Shown here: positions 18,422 to 30,499 of the stretch, one piece after another
How the letters are laid out: each line of letters begins with the position of its first letter
Position numbering within the stretch: position 1 is the first letter of the stretch
From: Limnanthes douglasii subsp. nivea
Taxonomy: Eukaryota; Streptophyta; Magnoliopsida; Brassicales; Limnanthaceae
Assembly (NCBI GenBank): GCA_036936605.1
Contig: JAUPFV010000005.1
Location: forward strand, 158,535,195-158,599,194
Reading direction: 5' to 3'
DNA length: 64,000 bases
The notes under the pieces: model-generated
The model's database searches: none
Seen by the model: the letters and a program-made list of their open reading frames with translations, nothing else
Told to the model about the DNA's origin: nothing
Position numbers and translations under genes: made by a program

Positions 18422-21400
18422 ATGGAAGATTTTCTTTATGTTAAAGGTTTTCATTTACTAGTGTTCGGTGATGAAAAACCTAAAGATAAGTCTGATGCAG
18501 AATGGATAATTATTCATCGACAGGTTTGTGGCTTTATTCGGCAATGCGTTGATGATAATATGTTGAATCATGTTGTAGATGAAATAAATTCAAGGACTTT
18601 GTGGAGTAAACTTGAAGAGTTATGTGCTCGGAAGACAGGAAACAACAAGTTACTTTTTTTAAACAATTGATGTATTTGAGATATCAAGTTAGATCACCTC
18701 TTACAGATCACTTGAATATCTTTCAAGGCTTGATTAATCAGTTGGCTGCTATGGGTATCAAATTTGATGACGAGGTTTTGGCGTTATGGTTGCTTGGTTC
18801 GCTGCCAGACTCGGGGGATATTTTCATAATGTCTTTTTCTAATTCAGCTCTTTACGGTAATATCTCAATGGCATAGGCTAAAATTAGTGTGCTGAATATA
18901 GATATGAGAAGAAAAAAAGTTGGCTTCTCTTCACATTCAAAAACTCTACTTGTTGAGAAACGTGGTAGAAATGAAAATCACGGTTGGAAAACTAGAGGTA
19001 AAAGTAAAAGCAAGAGTCGGAACAAGTCTAATAAATTTACAGATTGGGAGTGCTACTACTGTCATAAGGTCGGGCACACTAAGAAATATTGTCCTAAATT
19101 GAGAAATAAGAATAATTTTGAGAAATCCAACAATGACAAAGAAAAAAAGAACAAGGAGAAAATTATGATAAAAGTGGTGACGAGAAACATGTTGCTGCGG
19201 TTTCAGAGAACTACTTCGTTGTTATTGATGATGCTGTTGTGAATTTTGTGTCTGATGAAAATGTTTGGGTAGTTGACAGTGGTGCTACAATTCATGCCAC
19301 TTATCGTAGAGATTTTTTCTCATCTTACACCTCTGATGACTTTGGTTCTGCAAAGGTGGGAAATAATGATTTGTCTAAAGTGGTTGGTATTTATGATGTT
19401 TATCTAGAAACAAGCATGGGTGCAAGATTGAATTTGAAGGGTGTTAAACATATACCAGATCTTTGATTGAATTTGATCTCTACAGGGAAGCTGGATGATG
19501 AAGGCTATTGCAGTATTTTTGCGAATGGGTAGTGAAAACTTACTAAGGGCTCGTTGGTTGTGGCAAGAGGACAAAAATGTTCAGCCCTCTACATGATGTC
19601 TGCAAGGGTGCCTGCTGAGAAAATTAATGTTGTTAATGATGAAGCAATGGTTGATTTGTGGCATAAAAGACTCAGTCACATTAGCGAAAATGGATTATAT
19701 ATTCTGAGGAAGAAACAGTACATTCGTGGGATACATAAATCTCATTTAAAGAAATGTGTACATTGTTTGGATGGAAAGCATAATAGAGTATCGTTCAAGA
19801 GTTCGACTCCTTCAAGAAAACCAAGTTTTCTTGACTTGGTACATACTGATGTTTGTGGTCCTTTCAAAACCAGAATACTTAGTGGTTGTCTGTACTTTGT
19901 TACTTTTGTTGATGATCATTCAAGGAAAGTTTGGGCTTACACTTTGAAAACAAAAGGTCAAGTGTTAGATGTCTTTAAGCAGTTTTAAGCTTCGGTTGAG
20001 AGACAGACTAGGAAAAAATTAAAGTGTGTTAGAAATGATAATGAGGGAGAATACATTGGTCCTTTTGATGATCATTGTAGGCATCAAGGTATTCGGCATC
20101 AAAAGACACATCCCAAGACCCCTCAGTTGAATGGTGTAGCTGAGAGACTAAACCGAACATCAATTGAAAGGGTAAGATGTTTTCTTTCACAATCACAACT
20201 CCTTAAATAATTTTGTTGTGAAGCTTTAAATATAGTGATACATGTATTGAATCTTAGTCCTTCTGTACCTTTAGATGGAGATATCCCAAATGTAGTTTGG
20301 ACAGGTAAAGAAAATTTTTATGATCATTTGTGTGTCTTTGGGTGCAAAGCTTACGTGCATATTCCTAAAGATGAGAGGTATAAACTAAATTCGAAGACAA
20401 GACAATGTGTATTCATTGGTTATAGTCTTGATGAATTTGGCTACAGATATCATGATCCAATTAATAAGAAGCTTATTAGGAGCAGAGATGTTGTGTTTAT
20501 GGAAGATCAAATAGTTCATGATATTGATAAGAGTCAAAATTTAGTGCCTATGTCTAAGAATGACTTGGTAGATTTGGGGCATATTCCACTTGCACATACT
20601 TCTATAGAAGTCGAAGAAAATTCAGATGGTGACGCATCTGCTTCAAGAGGTTCACATATTTTTTATATTGGTGATCATGATAATGATTCCGTGGATGAAC
20701 AAGAGAATGAAGAAGATATTGAACAACCTGAAGTTCTAACGTGGAAATCTACTAGAGATAGACAACTCTTTACTAGATATCCTTCTTATCAATATATTTT
20801 GTTAACCGATGCAGGTGAGCCTGAGTGTTATGAGGAGGTTGTAAGTGGTGTGTGTAAAAATTAATGGATTGAAGCAATGAATGAAGATATGCAATCAATT
20901 CATGAGAATCATACATTTGAGTTAGTGAAGCTACCTGAAGGGAAAAAGCCTTGAGTAACAAATGGGTGTATAGGTTGAAGCAAGATGATAGTTCTCTGCA
21001 ACCTCGGTACAAAGAAAAAATGGTAGTCAAAGGCTTTGGTCAGAGAAAATGTATTAATTTTGATGAAATATTTTCTCTAGTTGTAAAAATATTGTCTATG
21101 GTTCTAGGCATTGCAGCTAGTCTAGACTTGGAAATTGAGTAAATGGATGTAAAAGCAACATTCTTGCATGGTGACTTGGAAGAAGATATTTTTATGAAAC
21201 ACCTGAAGGTTTTGTGGTTGAAGGAAAAGAATATTATATGCGCAGACTGAAGAAGAGACTATATGGTTTGAAGCAAGCTCCAAGACAGTGGTATAAGAAG
21301 TTCATGTCAGTTATGGGGGATCAGGACTACAAGAATACTTCTTCTGATAATTGTGTATTTGTGAAGAAATTTACCGATGCGGATTTTATTGTTCTTTTAC

Positions 21401-22374
21401 TTTACATGGATGATAAGCCTATTGTTGGGAAGAATACTTTGCGAATTGATTCTTTGAAGAAACAGTTAAGTAAGTATTTTGCAATGAAATATTTAGGCCC
21501 AACAAAGTAGATTCTTGGCATTCGAATTACTAGAGACAGAGATTCAAATAAGTTATTTTTGTCACAAGAAAAATGCATTGAGAAAATTCTTCAGAAGTTT
21601 AAGATGGATGAAGTTAAAGTTGTTAGCTCACCACTTTGTGGTCATTTCAAGTTAAGCAAGAAACAATGTCCTTCAACTAATGAAGAAAATATAGATATGG
21701 TTAATATTCCATATGCATCTGTAGTTGCAAGTCTCATGTATGCCATGGTATGTACTCGTCCTGACTTAGCTCATAATGTTTGTGTTGTGAGAATATTTTT
21801 GTCAAACCCGGGTAGAGAGCATTGGGAAGCTGTGAAATGGATTATGAGGTATCTGCGAGGAACCTCTAATTTAAAGCTCAGTTTTTGGATAGAGAAACTT
21901 GAGTTGTTGGCTTATTCTGATTCAGACTTGGCTGGATATGTTGACACTCACAAGTCTAATTCTGGATATTTGATTAAATTTTGTAGTGGTGCTGTTTCAT
22001 GAAAATCAAGACTACAAAAGTGTGTTGCCCTTTCAACGACAGAAGCTGAATTTATTGCAGTTACAGAAGTAAGTAAAGAGCTACTATGGATGAAAAAGTT
22101 CTTTAGAGAACATGGATTTGAGAAACACATGTATGTACTGTTATATGATAGTCAGAGTGTTATTCATCTCGTGAAGAATTTGTCGTTTCACTCAAAGTCG
22201 ATACATATTGATGTGAGATATCATTGGATTCGAGATATTCTTGATGCTAAACTAATAGAGGTTGATAAATTTCATACAGATGATAATGAGTCTGATATGA
22301 TGACAAAGGCATTGCCTAGGGGAAAGCTTGAACATTGTAGATTGATTGATGGGATGGCGAATCCTCCCACATAG
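18422..22374 (+). pseudogene. Copia 1 gag-pol, multiple stops and frameshifts
   Basis: Domain order is typical of Ty1/copia. Gag comes first ([12 protein letters not shown] start), with a zinc knuckle C-x2-C-x4-H-x4-C (CYYCHKVGHTKKYC, about 19051-19092). Then come protease VVDSGAT (near 19270), a pre-integrase HHCC (near 19660-19770), the integrase core with HTDVCGPF and NGVAERLN, reverse transcriptase with FLHGDLEE (near 21160) and YMDD (near 21405), and RNase H to 22374. Breaks include a frameshift near 18655 (T-run), TAG at 18874, a frameshift near 19235, and stops or shifts near 19464, 19986, 20862, 21140, 21508 and 22000. Catalytic motifs survive although the frame is dead, so decay is recent to moderate. 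Confidence 0.88.
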
Positions 22375-22390
22375 TCGTGAGGGGGAGATT

Positions 22391-22910
22391 TGTTGGGCTC
22401 TTCTTATGTGGGAGGCCAATTATCATATGGGTTGAGCCCAAATATGGGTAACACATAGGATTTTGGTTTTATGTATAAATATAAATTTATACAGTGTCTT
22501 TTGAGATGAGCATCATATTATATAGTGCAGTTTTAAGAGAAAAATGATTCGAGGCGGAACTTTGTGCTTTCAGTCGGACTGTCTCCCGTTGTCCAATCGG
22601 CTTCAATTTTGGTAAGAAGACTCTTATTTTTGTCCTCTAAAATATGACCATAAGGTTTTTGATTTGAAGTCTTCTAAGTTTTTTTTTTCGATCAACTTCT
22701 TCTAACTGCGTTTTTGGGGATATTTCAGTGAGTTTTCTGATTTCGGTTCACTATCTTGTGTATTGGGGTTGTGTATGAAGTTTTCATACTTTCTGTGGTA
22801 TATGCTCTAGTTTTATCTAGAGAATAGTTTTGTAACCCATCTTCTGATAGTGAATATTTGGTTGGACTTTGAAACCAGTCCCGTGGTTTTTACTTCATAC
22901 ACTGAGAACA
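22391..22910 (+). repeat. Copia 1 3' LTR (right edge approximate)
   Basis: Starts TGTTGGGCTC directly after the polypurine tract. It contains a promoter-like ATGTATAAATATAAA and a T-rich downstream part, ending around CCCGTGGTTTTTAC. The right edge cannot be fixed without a partner LTR. Confidence 0.55.
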
Positions 22911-23156
22911 CGATGTGGATGAAATTCTCGGAAGTCGAACATGATGATCAAAAGCTAGATGTCGTTCTCAAGGTGATCTGTTGTAGATACGTGACTCATA
23001 AAGCGGTAGTACTTGATTGGAATTGAGAGTGGCGCTAAGGAACAAGATAGTTTGGTCTAAGAGGAGGTGAGCAGTAACATCCGTAGTGCCTCTACAATCA
23101 GGTAGCCCCAACCTGATTAGAGTGGTGGATGAAAGTCACTTGAGAGGAGGATTTGT
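22911..23156. other. Unassigned repeat-like sequence
   Basis: No gene. The end of this stretch, GAGAGGAGGATT at about 23140-23155, looks like a polypurine tract just before TGTTAGAG, so it may be the 3' interior of a small LTR-type element. Confidence 0.35.
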
Positions 23157-23320
23157 TAGAGTGTTGATCAAAGTCCCACATCCCACATCAGTTAAACATG
23201 GAAAGCATCAGTGGAATATAAGTAAGAACATATATCCTCGAGAAAGAGACCTTTTGGAAATTTAACCAAAAGCAAAGCTGTGCGGGCCTTCGGGTGCCAA
23301 AGCGGAAAATATCAAACTAG
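23157..23320 (+). repeat. Dispersed repeat with snRNA-type promoter, copy 3
   Basis: The most complete copy. TGTTAGAG (23157), two overlapping TCCCACATC motifs (23174-23182, 23181-23189), ATATAAG about 26 bp later (23216-23222), CCTTTTGG (23250-23257), and the conserved AAAGCAAAGCTGTGCGGG block with a CCTTCGGG loop (23264-23301). Either an LTR-type miniature element or an amplified small-RNA gene. Confidence 0.55.
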
Positions 23321-25269
23321 TTTGGAGATCAATTGTTCTTACTTTTATACGGAGACGAAATATGCAATACCCATATTCACAACAATCTAGAACAAGGATT
23401 GAGATGGGTCAAAAGATAGCAAGCGTTGAAACATGTTTTCTTGGCATAGGTTTATACGATCGTCAAAGTTTTGTTTGGATAGATGAGAGCTTCAGCCGGA
23501 GAGAAGTAAGTTTTGATTTTAGGTGATTTTAAGTTAAGTTGTACGAAAGGGTAAACTAACTATTGCTTTGGAAGAAAGTCAATTTTATAGACTAGGTTAA
23601 ATGTCAATCTGTTTTGTTAGTTTGTAACTCGGCTCGATCTCAACTCCAATTTGTTGGACCTCAATATCCATTTTTACCATTTTGTCTTTCATATACCTAT
23701 AGATTTTCAAAATTCGACTTCACCACTTTGTTAAGGTACTTACTACTTCATCTATGGTATAAAAAATAAAATTCGACCCATACAAGTTTAAATATTGGAT
23801 TTAGAAATTTCGACTTATAAAAATACGATTTTATATATTTAGTTGTATATTTAGTTTATAATTCATTGTACTATTTATGATATGTATAAATTTACGCAAT
23901 GCTTATGTGGCAAAAACAATAGGATTGGCATATATGATTTGATTTTTTCAAAAAATAAATATTGTTAAGAAAATTCTCACACGAATCACACGAGAAACTA
24001 TCCAATTATTTCATCCAAAATGCTAGAATTTGGAAGTTGGTCACTCTGCTAGGTTTCCAGCACTTTGGATGCAGGAGTAGTGCCAAATTCTAGCTTATGG
24101 CTTTAAACATATGTTCGAGGAATGTTATTTTGAAGATGAATGAATTTCATTGTTGTAATCTTATTTTTGTATCTATTTATGTATTTTGTTGGTTTTATTA
24201 TTTTAACATGTAAATTAATATATCTTTAGTAATTAATTAAACTTTAGCCTTTGGTGTTGTTATTATTTTATAGTTAATATGTTAATTTATATTTTTTTCC
24301 TTCCCAAAATTCATGTTTTGAATATACTAGCACTTAAATAATTTTAAAGTGTTTGAGTTGTTTTCATAGTCATTTTGGAGCGTTTTAAGATAGTATGTTT
24401 AATTATATTTAGATTGAATTTTTTATTTTTTTATTTAGTGGTGTATTTTAGATAATCAAATTTCTAAAAAACAAAATATTGGGCGTTGAGATCCAACAAA
24501 AATGAATTGAGATTTAGTAGCCCTCTTTTAGGGTTACTTAGTTTTTATTTTAAAAGTAAAGAAATCAATTTTAGAAGGTGAATCCCCTAATTTCTAAAAG
24601 ATACCTCAATCAATGTTTCTATAAAAGTTATATTTTTGTTTAAATAAAAATTCATCACAATAGCATTATTTTCCGTTTTTTTTTCAATCAATTTTTCAAA
24701 AAAGGTTTCTATTTTTCAGTTCGTAGCTTGGAAAAGATATCCAAAAGTATAATTAATTTTTTAAGACGAACAAAACAAGATAAATAAACAATTTTTTACT
24801 CTTTTTTTTCAAACCAATTAACATGGTTCCGCATTCCGCATTGGAAAAAAAATCCAAATTCCATCCTAGTTTCGCATTTCGTACTTAGGCAAAAAAAATC
24901 AAATTTAATCATGATTTCATATTTCAAAATTTCATGTCATCTTTTCACATTTTGAATTTCTAAGATTTCGCATTTTGATTTTGTTATACCATAAAATCAT
25001 ATTTTTTGTATTTAAACCATTCTAACTATTTAGAACTTCATAAACCATAACACAAACAAACCTTCTTGAATCTAACTTTCTTCCTAATTTGGAAAGGAGA
25101 TCAATAATGTTTTTAGGTTTAAGCTCGAAATTTATTCTAGTTTTCTCTTTCAATTTTAATTTAAACCATAACAGTCAATTTTTTCCAAAATCGTTTAAAT
25201 CCTAACATATTGTGGGAAAAAAATAAGAAGAAGAGAAAAATTAAAAAAGAAAAGAAAAAGAAAGCTCTG
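23321..25269. other. AT-rich, no gene recognised
   Basis: About 1.9 kb of AT-rich sequence with many short A/T runs. No domain, RNA gene or clear repeat was recognised. It may be old element debris. Confidence 0.5.
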
Positions 25270-25580
25270 ACTCGTAAAGGTAATAACTTATCGAAAGCTT
25301 AAAAGTAAAGGTAATAATGATTTTGCTAATACTTACTAAGAAATAATAGCAATAATGAACATATATTTACCGATGGTTGTTAGGTCTTTATTTATACAAT
25401 TTAAAAGTAGTGAATCATATCATTCAGATGTTATGAAGATGTCATATTTGATATTATCTTATTCTAACAACATTTCTTTGAATTAGATATCCAAGATATG
25501 ATATATTTTACTAACTATTCTGGGCTTGTCGATACTTATATGATTGATGAGTCATAAGTTGACATGTCGAGCTATTTACA
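25270..25580 (-). repeat. Tat 1 gypsy LTR, left copy (3' LTR)
   Basis: Aligns with 40400-40732 through GGTAATAATGATT, the ATTTATA..TTTA promoter region and AACTTATGAC (minus strand). It ends TTTACA at 25580. The left edge is blurred. Confidence 0.6.
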
Positions 25581-26307
25581 ACCTTATGAGTAGCTTCCCT
25601 AGTCTCTTTGTGAGTAACAAATAATGACTACTTGGATTGTCTGAAGTACCAGCTGTTGTAGGTCAAACCTTTTACCACTGAATTTGTTGTTTGTCGAAGC
25701 TATGTTTTCACATCGGAAGCTATTGTGCTTTACATACCAAAATGACTGTGCCAACCATCTTCAAATAGACTCATAAAATTCATAAACCTTATTTATTCTA
25801 ATTCACCATAGCCAAACCATTTCCATACACGTATCTGATTTGGTTCATACTTAACTGTTCATGCCTCGTTAAAATCCTTCGTCGGTCAAATTCTCCATTG
25901 AGGATAAAAGTTCTATTTTGTCAAATAGAAAGAGTACAACTAACATTTAGTAGGATTATAGGGTATTACACATTATTTTACTTACTTAACTATGTTTTCT
26001 TATTTTTTTGGAATACTTTGTATATTTAATGAATATGGTTGAATATAACCTCGAGTCATCAGTGAAGGCTGAAGTAATGATTGATTAAAAATGAGCTAAA
26101 GTGTTGAAATTGGTTTGAATACCTCGAGCAGATGAATTTGTTTCTCATTTTATTTTTTCAAACTTCTTCTGAAGTTATTCTGGTAGCTCACTAGTTCTTC
26201 GTGAAGGATGAGGAAAATAGTTGTAATTGCTTTTCTATTTCAAGAATTTATGGAAATTGAATATGTTTATGTTTAGCTTCAGTTAGAATTATTTTTGAAA
26301 TTTCCTA

Positions 26308-26322
26308 CCCCCCCCCCCCCCC
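26308..26322 (+). repeat. C15 homopolymer
   Basis: A run of 15 C residues in otherwise AT-rich sequence. Confidence 0.9.
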
Positions 26323-26899
26323 AAAAGTCCTTTGTAGATACAGGATTAAAGGATTAAAGGATGATCATTATATAAAGTTTATGGTTTTGAAGTGGCAAAA
26401 ATTAGCATTTTTTCTTTTTGTCTCGGCCAAAGTTGGTGCCCTGTCTTATTGGTGTTGGCCAAAGTTGCAAATGATGTTAAGGTTATAGGGTTTTTCTTTG
26501 AGTATGATTGTATGTTTTTGTATCTTTTATATCGAAATTGATGAATTGGAGGGGCTTGTTATTATGGTATTGACAAGTGGGGAAGGCGTGGAAAGAATTG
26601 ACATGTGTATGAAAGTCTCATATTTTAAGTAGACATGTGCGCTCTCTTCATCTCCCTTGATCTTGGAACTCCAAACTCCTTAACATCAACCACTCATCCT
26701 ACAAATTGATCCACGTCGTAGAAACTTCAAGAAATCGAAGGTTGAAATTTGTTTACCTCTCGATATAAGTATCATTCTCTGTTGCCCATTTCCCTCTTGC
26801 TCTCTGAATAAATTTTTATCTTTCCTTCTTGAGCCATCTTACTTTTCTTGGATCATTCTCTTCCTAATTTTCTTGATATAACAAAATTTACCTTTATTC

Positions 26900-29800
26900 T
26901 TATAAATGGATAAAAAACCAAAGGTAGTGACTGTTTAAATAGTCAAAATAATTGCGATAGTGGTTCATTTACTGTTGTATCTTTTAATAACTCTATGGAG
27001 AAAATATATTTAAAATTACTTCCTCAAGTTGTCAAAATCCCTATAGAAAGAAGGTTTTAGAGAGGAAAGATAACTCTCATAAGGTTTTTGTCATGATTTA
27101 GGTTGTTTCTCTTTCTCATTCTATTCTGAACTATATGAGTATATACGAGGTAGCAGAATGGTTGATTCTTTTAGTCGTAGAAGTAAATTAGAAGGTGAGG
27201 GTGATTCTCTTAATTATTTTCAAATAAATATTCTTGTGGGTCATCTATTTCGTCACATTTATAATGATGAATGTGCATAAAAGCTGGTTGATTGGGAAAT
27301 TCCCATGATATAGTCATTTGGTTCCTTGTTATTGGGGAAAAATCACGTCGATACTCGTGAAGGTGAGGTTGTCGTCTTTACATATTTTCTTGATCATGGA
27401 CATTAATTTCCTTTTTTATCTAGACCTATACAAGGTCTTTCAGCTGACTAAAATTTGTTTTAGACAACTTGTACCCAATTGTTGGAGGTTTTTTTTTATC
27501 AAACATAATTTTATCACATAAGGTGTATCAACATTTCTCTCTGAGTGATTTTTTATTGTTGTCAAAGTATCTAGCCAAAATATAAATCCTTTATTTATAT
27601 TTTAATGGATTCATACACTAAAATCCTTCATCACTTTCCAACATATAACAAAGTACAGAAGGATAAGTTTGTATTTATCTCTAACTATGAGGCGACTAAT
27701 CATACAGGAACAGTTCTTTGCGTTATCCGAACTTGGGTTTCAAAGAGTTAGTTGTTATCCTTTTTGCAATCTGTAATTCTTTGTCTTTATTTTCTATGTA
27801 TTTGATTATAATTATTGTTATCTTTATTGGTTCTCCTCGGCTCATATTGTTAAGATGGCATCAAACATAAATAGGAAAGGTTCTAGTCGTAAGAAACATA
27901 CTAGATTGGTGGAATAAGCCTCCGCAATGTTTTTTCTTACTTTTCCATTTTGGAACCCATGAAATTCATAGTGGATTATGTTCATGTATTTCAATATATA
28001 ATAACTTTTATAATTGTTATTCCCCTAGAGAGGAGAATATGGAGGAACACTCTCAGGAGGAAAGAATTTAGAGAGACAATCTTCGAGAAAGAAGATTGTG
28101 GAGAAATAATATTCAAAACAAAAGTTTGTAGAGAAGTATTCTTCAAATATAAATATGAGTACTAGATATAAGATACAATTACATAAAAAGTCTATGATGT
28201 TCATTTGAATGCCAAAAAGTTCAAAGGCAAGGCTCATGTCTTCTGCAAAAATATTATGGTGAATGTTCTTTTTATAAACGAAACGAGGTAGCTTCATCCC
28301 AATATTGGTGAAAGAGAAGCCAAAGATGATAAATACCGTATGCCCTTGATTAAATGGTGAAAAAAATAGGCAGGCATAGGTAATATTTACAGAGCATTGA
28401 TGTTACTACTTAACATAATTTAATAGTTGAGAATGAAAGTATCATACTTTTAGCTCCTATAGTTGTTGTGTCGTCTCCGGCTCCTTAGTATTCTTAAATT
28501 TTAAAACCTGTTATTGAGTTATTTGTTTAAGAATCTTCAATTTTCACATCTTCTCTTTCAAGAATCTATGCTACTAAATAGGTCGCTTTATATGAAGATG
28601 TGACTAGTCCAGACTTGTTAGTTATGGGTGTCCTTGATCCTTGTCCTACAAAAGGATTTGTTATCTTTAAAGATTATATACATAAAATAGTGCTTGATTT
28701 TGGTAGGAAAGGCAAAGACACTTTGCTTAAAGTTAGCCACAAGACTGATTTCTTAGCTATGAAATATAAAGAAATTATTGAACTTCTTAACACTATTAAA
28801 TAGTAATGAGAGAAATTATTTCACCTTAGACATTGAAGACATAAGTATGAATGTAATTCTTAACCTCCAAATATTTTTCCTATAAAAATAGATGTTCTTA
28901 TTGATAATAAAACTGTAGTTAGAGGATCCAAAGCAGCTGGAGAAAATGATGGCGTGGAAAAGTATTCCACGGACTTAATAATTGTTTTTGTTGTTAAATC
29001 GGTTGTAAATAGGCTATGTTCGAAGAAGATATAGTTTTTACTTGCTTGTTGTGAATGTTTTTGGTAATGTTGTAAAATCTTATGAAACTATTGTACAAAC
29101 ATTTGTTGTCGCAAATACATATGGTAACGATGTCATGTTGTAAACCCATGTGATGACTTATCCAACATGGGTTCCATTGCATCATCTGATTTTACCTTCG
29201 AACATATTTTTGAGATTCTGACTTAGTTTGCGTTAGAGGAGGCTTCAAACCCATCTTTCTTTTATGGACTTGGCTAAAAGGCAGTTGAGTTTAGTATTTG
29301 AGTTAGGACAAAATTTCATTCTTTATACTTCTTTTTAATTTTTCTCTTTTGTGTAAACTAATTTTATTTTGAATATTTGTTACCTGATGTGTATAAGGTA
29401 TTGCGAATGACTTGATCGTGCTTTAACAGTCCAACATTCCTCATGAAAATTTTGTTTCTAATCTTTGACTGCATCTTGATGGTCCTGTTGAGGTGTTTTA
29501 AGAAATCTCGTCGATGAAAGTTTCTTTTCAAGCTAAGATTGATTGCAAAAAATCATTGAAGGCTAAGCTTGAATATACCCATGGATTATAGAGACTTTTG
29601 AAATCTGGAACTTAGAATAAGACTGAAGTCGAGGCTAGATTTAACGAATAACGTTAAAAAAATATTTTGCTCTACCTCAGCTAAATAGTGCATTACTTGA
29701 TGTTGACGATTATTATCTCCTAACTAGAGGTTTTGTCCTTTCTTGAAGAAAATCAATTATACTTTGGAGAGTATGATGCTTGCATTGAGGAAAAAAATAG

Positions 29801-30420
29801 TATCTTTAAAGCCGAGTTGAAAAATTTGAATAGTTTTATCATCTATTGACAAAGAGCTTATTGACACCAAAGCCAAAGTCGAGGTTGCAAAGGCAGAACT
29901 GCAGAAGCAGTTGGAGGTATTGAAAGTAAAAGTGAACTCTCTTCAGGATCGTATGCATTGTGAACGTCATACTAGAATCAATTATGGTACTAGTTATCGG
30001 GTCCAAATAATTGAATAATCTTGTGTGGTGATTATGGAAGCTCAATCCATGTCGATCCTTGATTTTCATAAGGAATACTCCAATATGAATTTTGATAGTT
30101 TATGGTATTACATATTTTATGGCAAAATGATTTAGAATGGAGTGACTCATCTACTAACTTTTTTTATTTACCGGGTTATAGGAAATGATGTGCTTATATT
30201 TGTAACCTTCTTGAGAAGATTGCAGAAAAAGAACATATGGGTGTTATAGAGGCGATGGAATGTGATATTCATGAAGATAACATTATTCAAAAAGATAATA
30301 ATGAAACTTGAAATGTCCAGCTTGTTTATGTTAGAACTAATGATGTTGATGTTATTAATTCCCAAGAAACTAATATTGTTACTAATGGTATTCCGTCTGT
30401 AGATTTTTAATAACAATGTT
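26900..30420 (+). pseudogene. Antisense extra ORF (aORF) remnant of Tat 1
   Basis: Fragmentary plus-strand coding sequence between the pol end and the 3' LTR of a minus-strand gypsy, where Tat-lineage elements often carry an antisense extra ORF. Visible pieces are a fragment with MVDSFSRRSKLEGEGDS (about 27157-27280), a 67-codon frame at 28600-28803, and a heptad-rich coiled-coil segment (29848-30018, with AKAELQKQLEVLKVKV). Many stops and shifts separate them. Function is unknown; aORF products are sometimes proposed to be structural or RNA-binding. Confidence 0.45.
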
Positions 30421-30499
30421 GAACTTTAATCTTTTGTTGTTGTTTTTTTTATACCTGAAATCATTTTGATGTATTTTTGAGGTAATTTTGTAATAAGCC

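Larger units (their letters stand above)
18330..22910 (+). mobile_element. Ty1/copia retrotransposon 1, decayed, 5' LTR missing
   Basis: A gag-pol region (18422-22374) is followed by a polypurine tract GAGGGGGAGAT (22379-22389) and a 3' LTR starting TGTTGGGCTC at 22391. No matching LTR was found upstream, so the 5' end has been lost. The left edge and the LTR end near 22910 are approximate. Confidence 0.8.

Noticed and set aside
27318..28300. Short frames on both strands near 27318-28300
   Set aside because: No domain; in decayed aORF territory with frequent stops.
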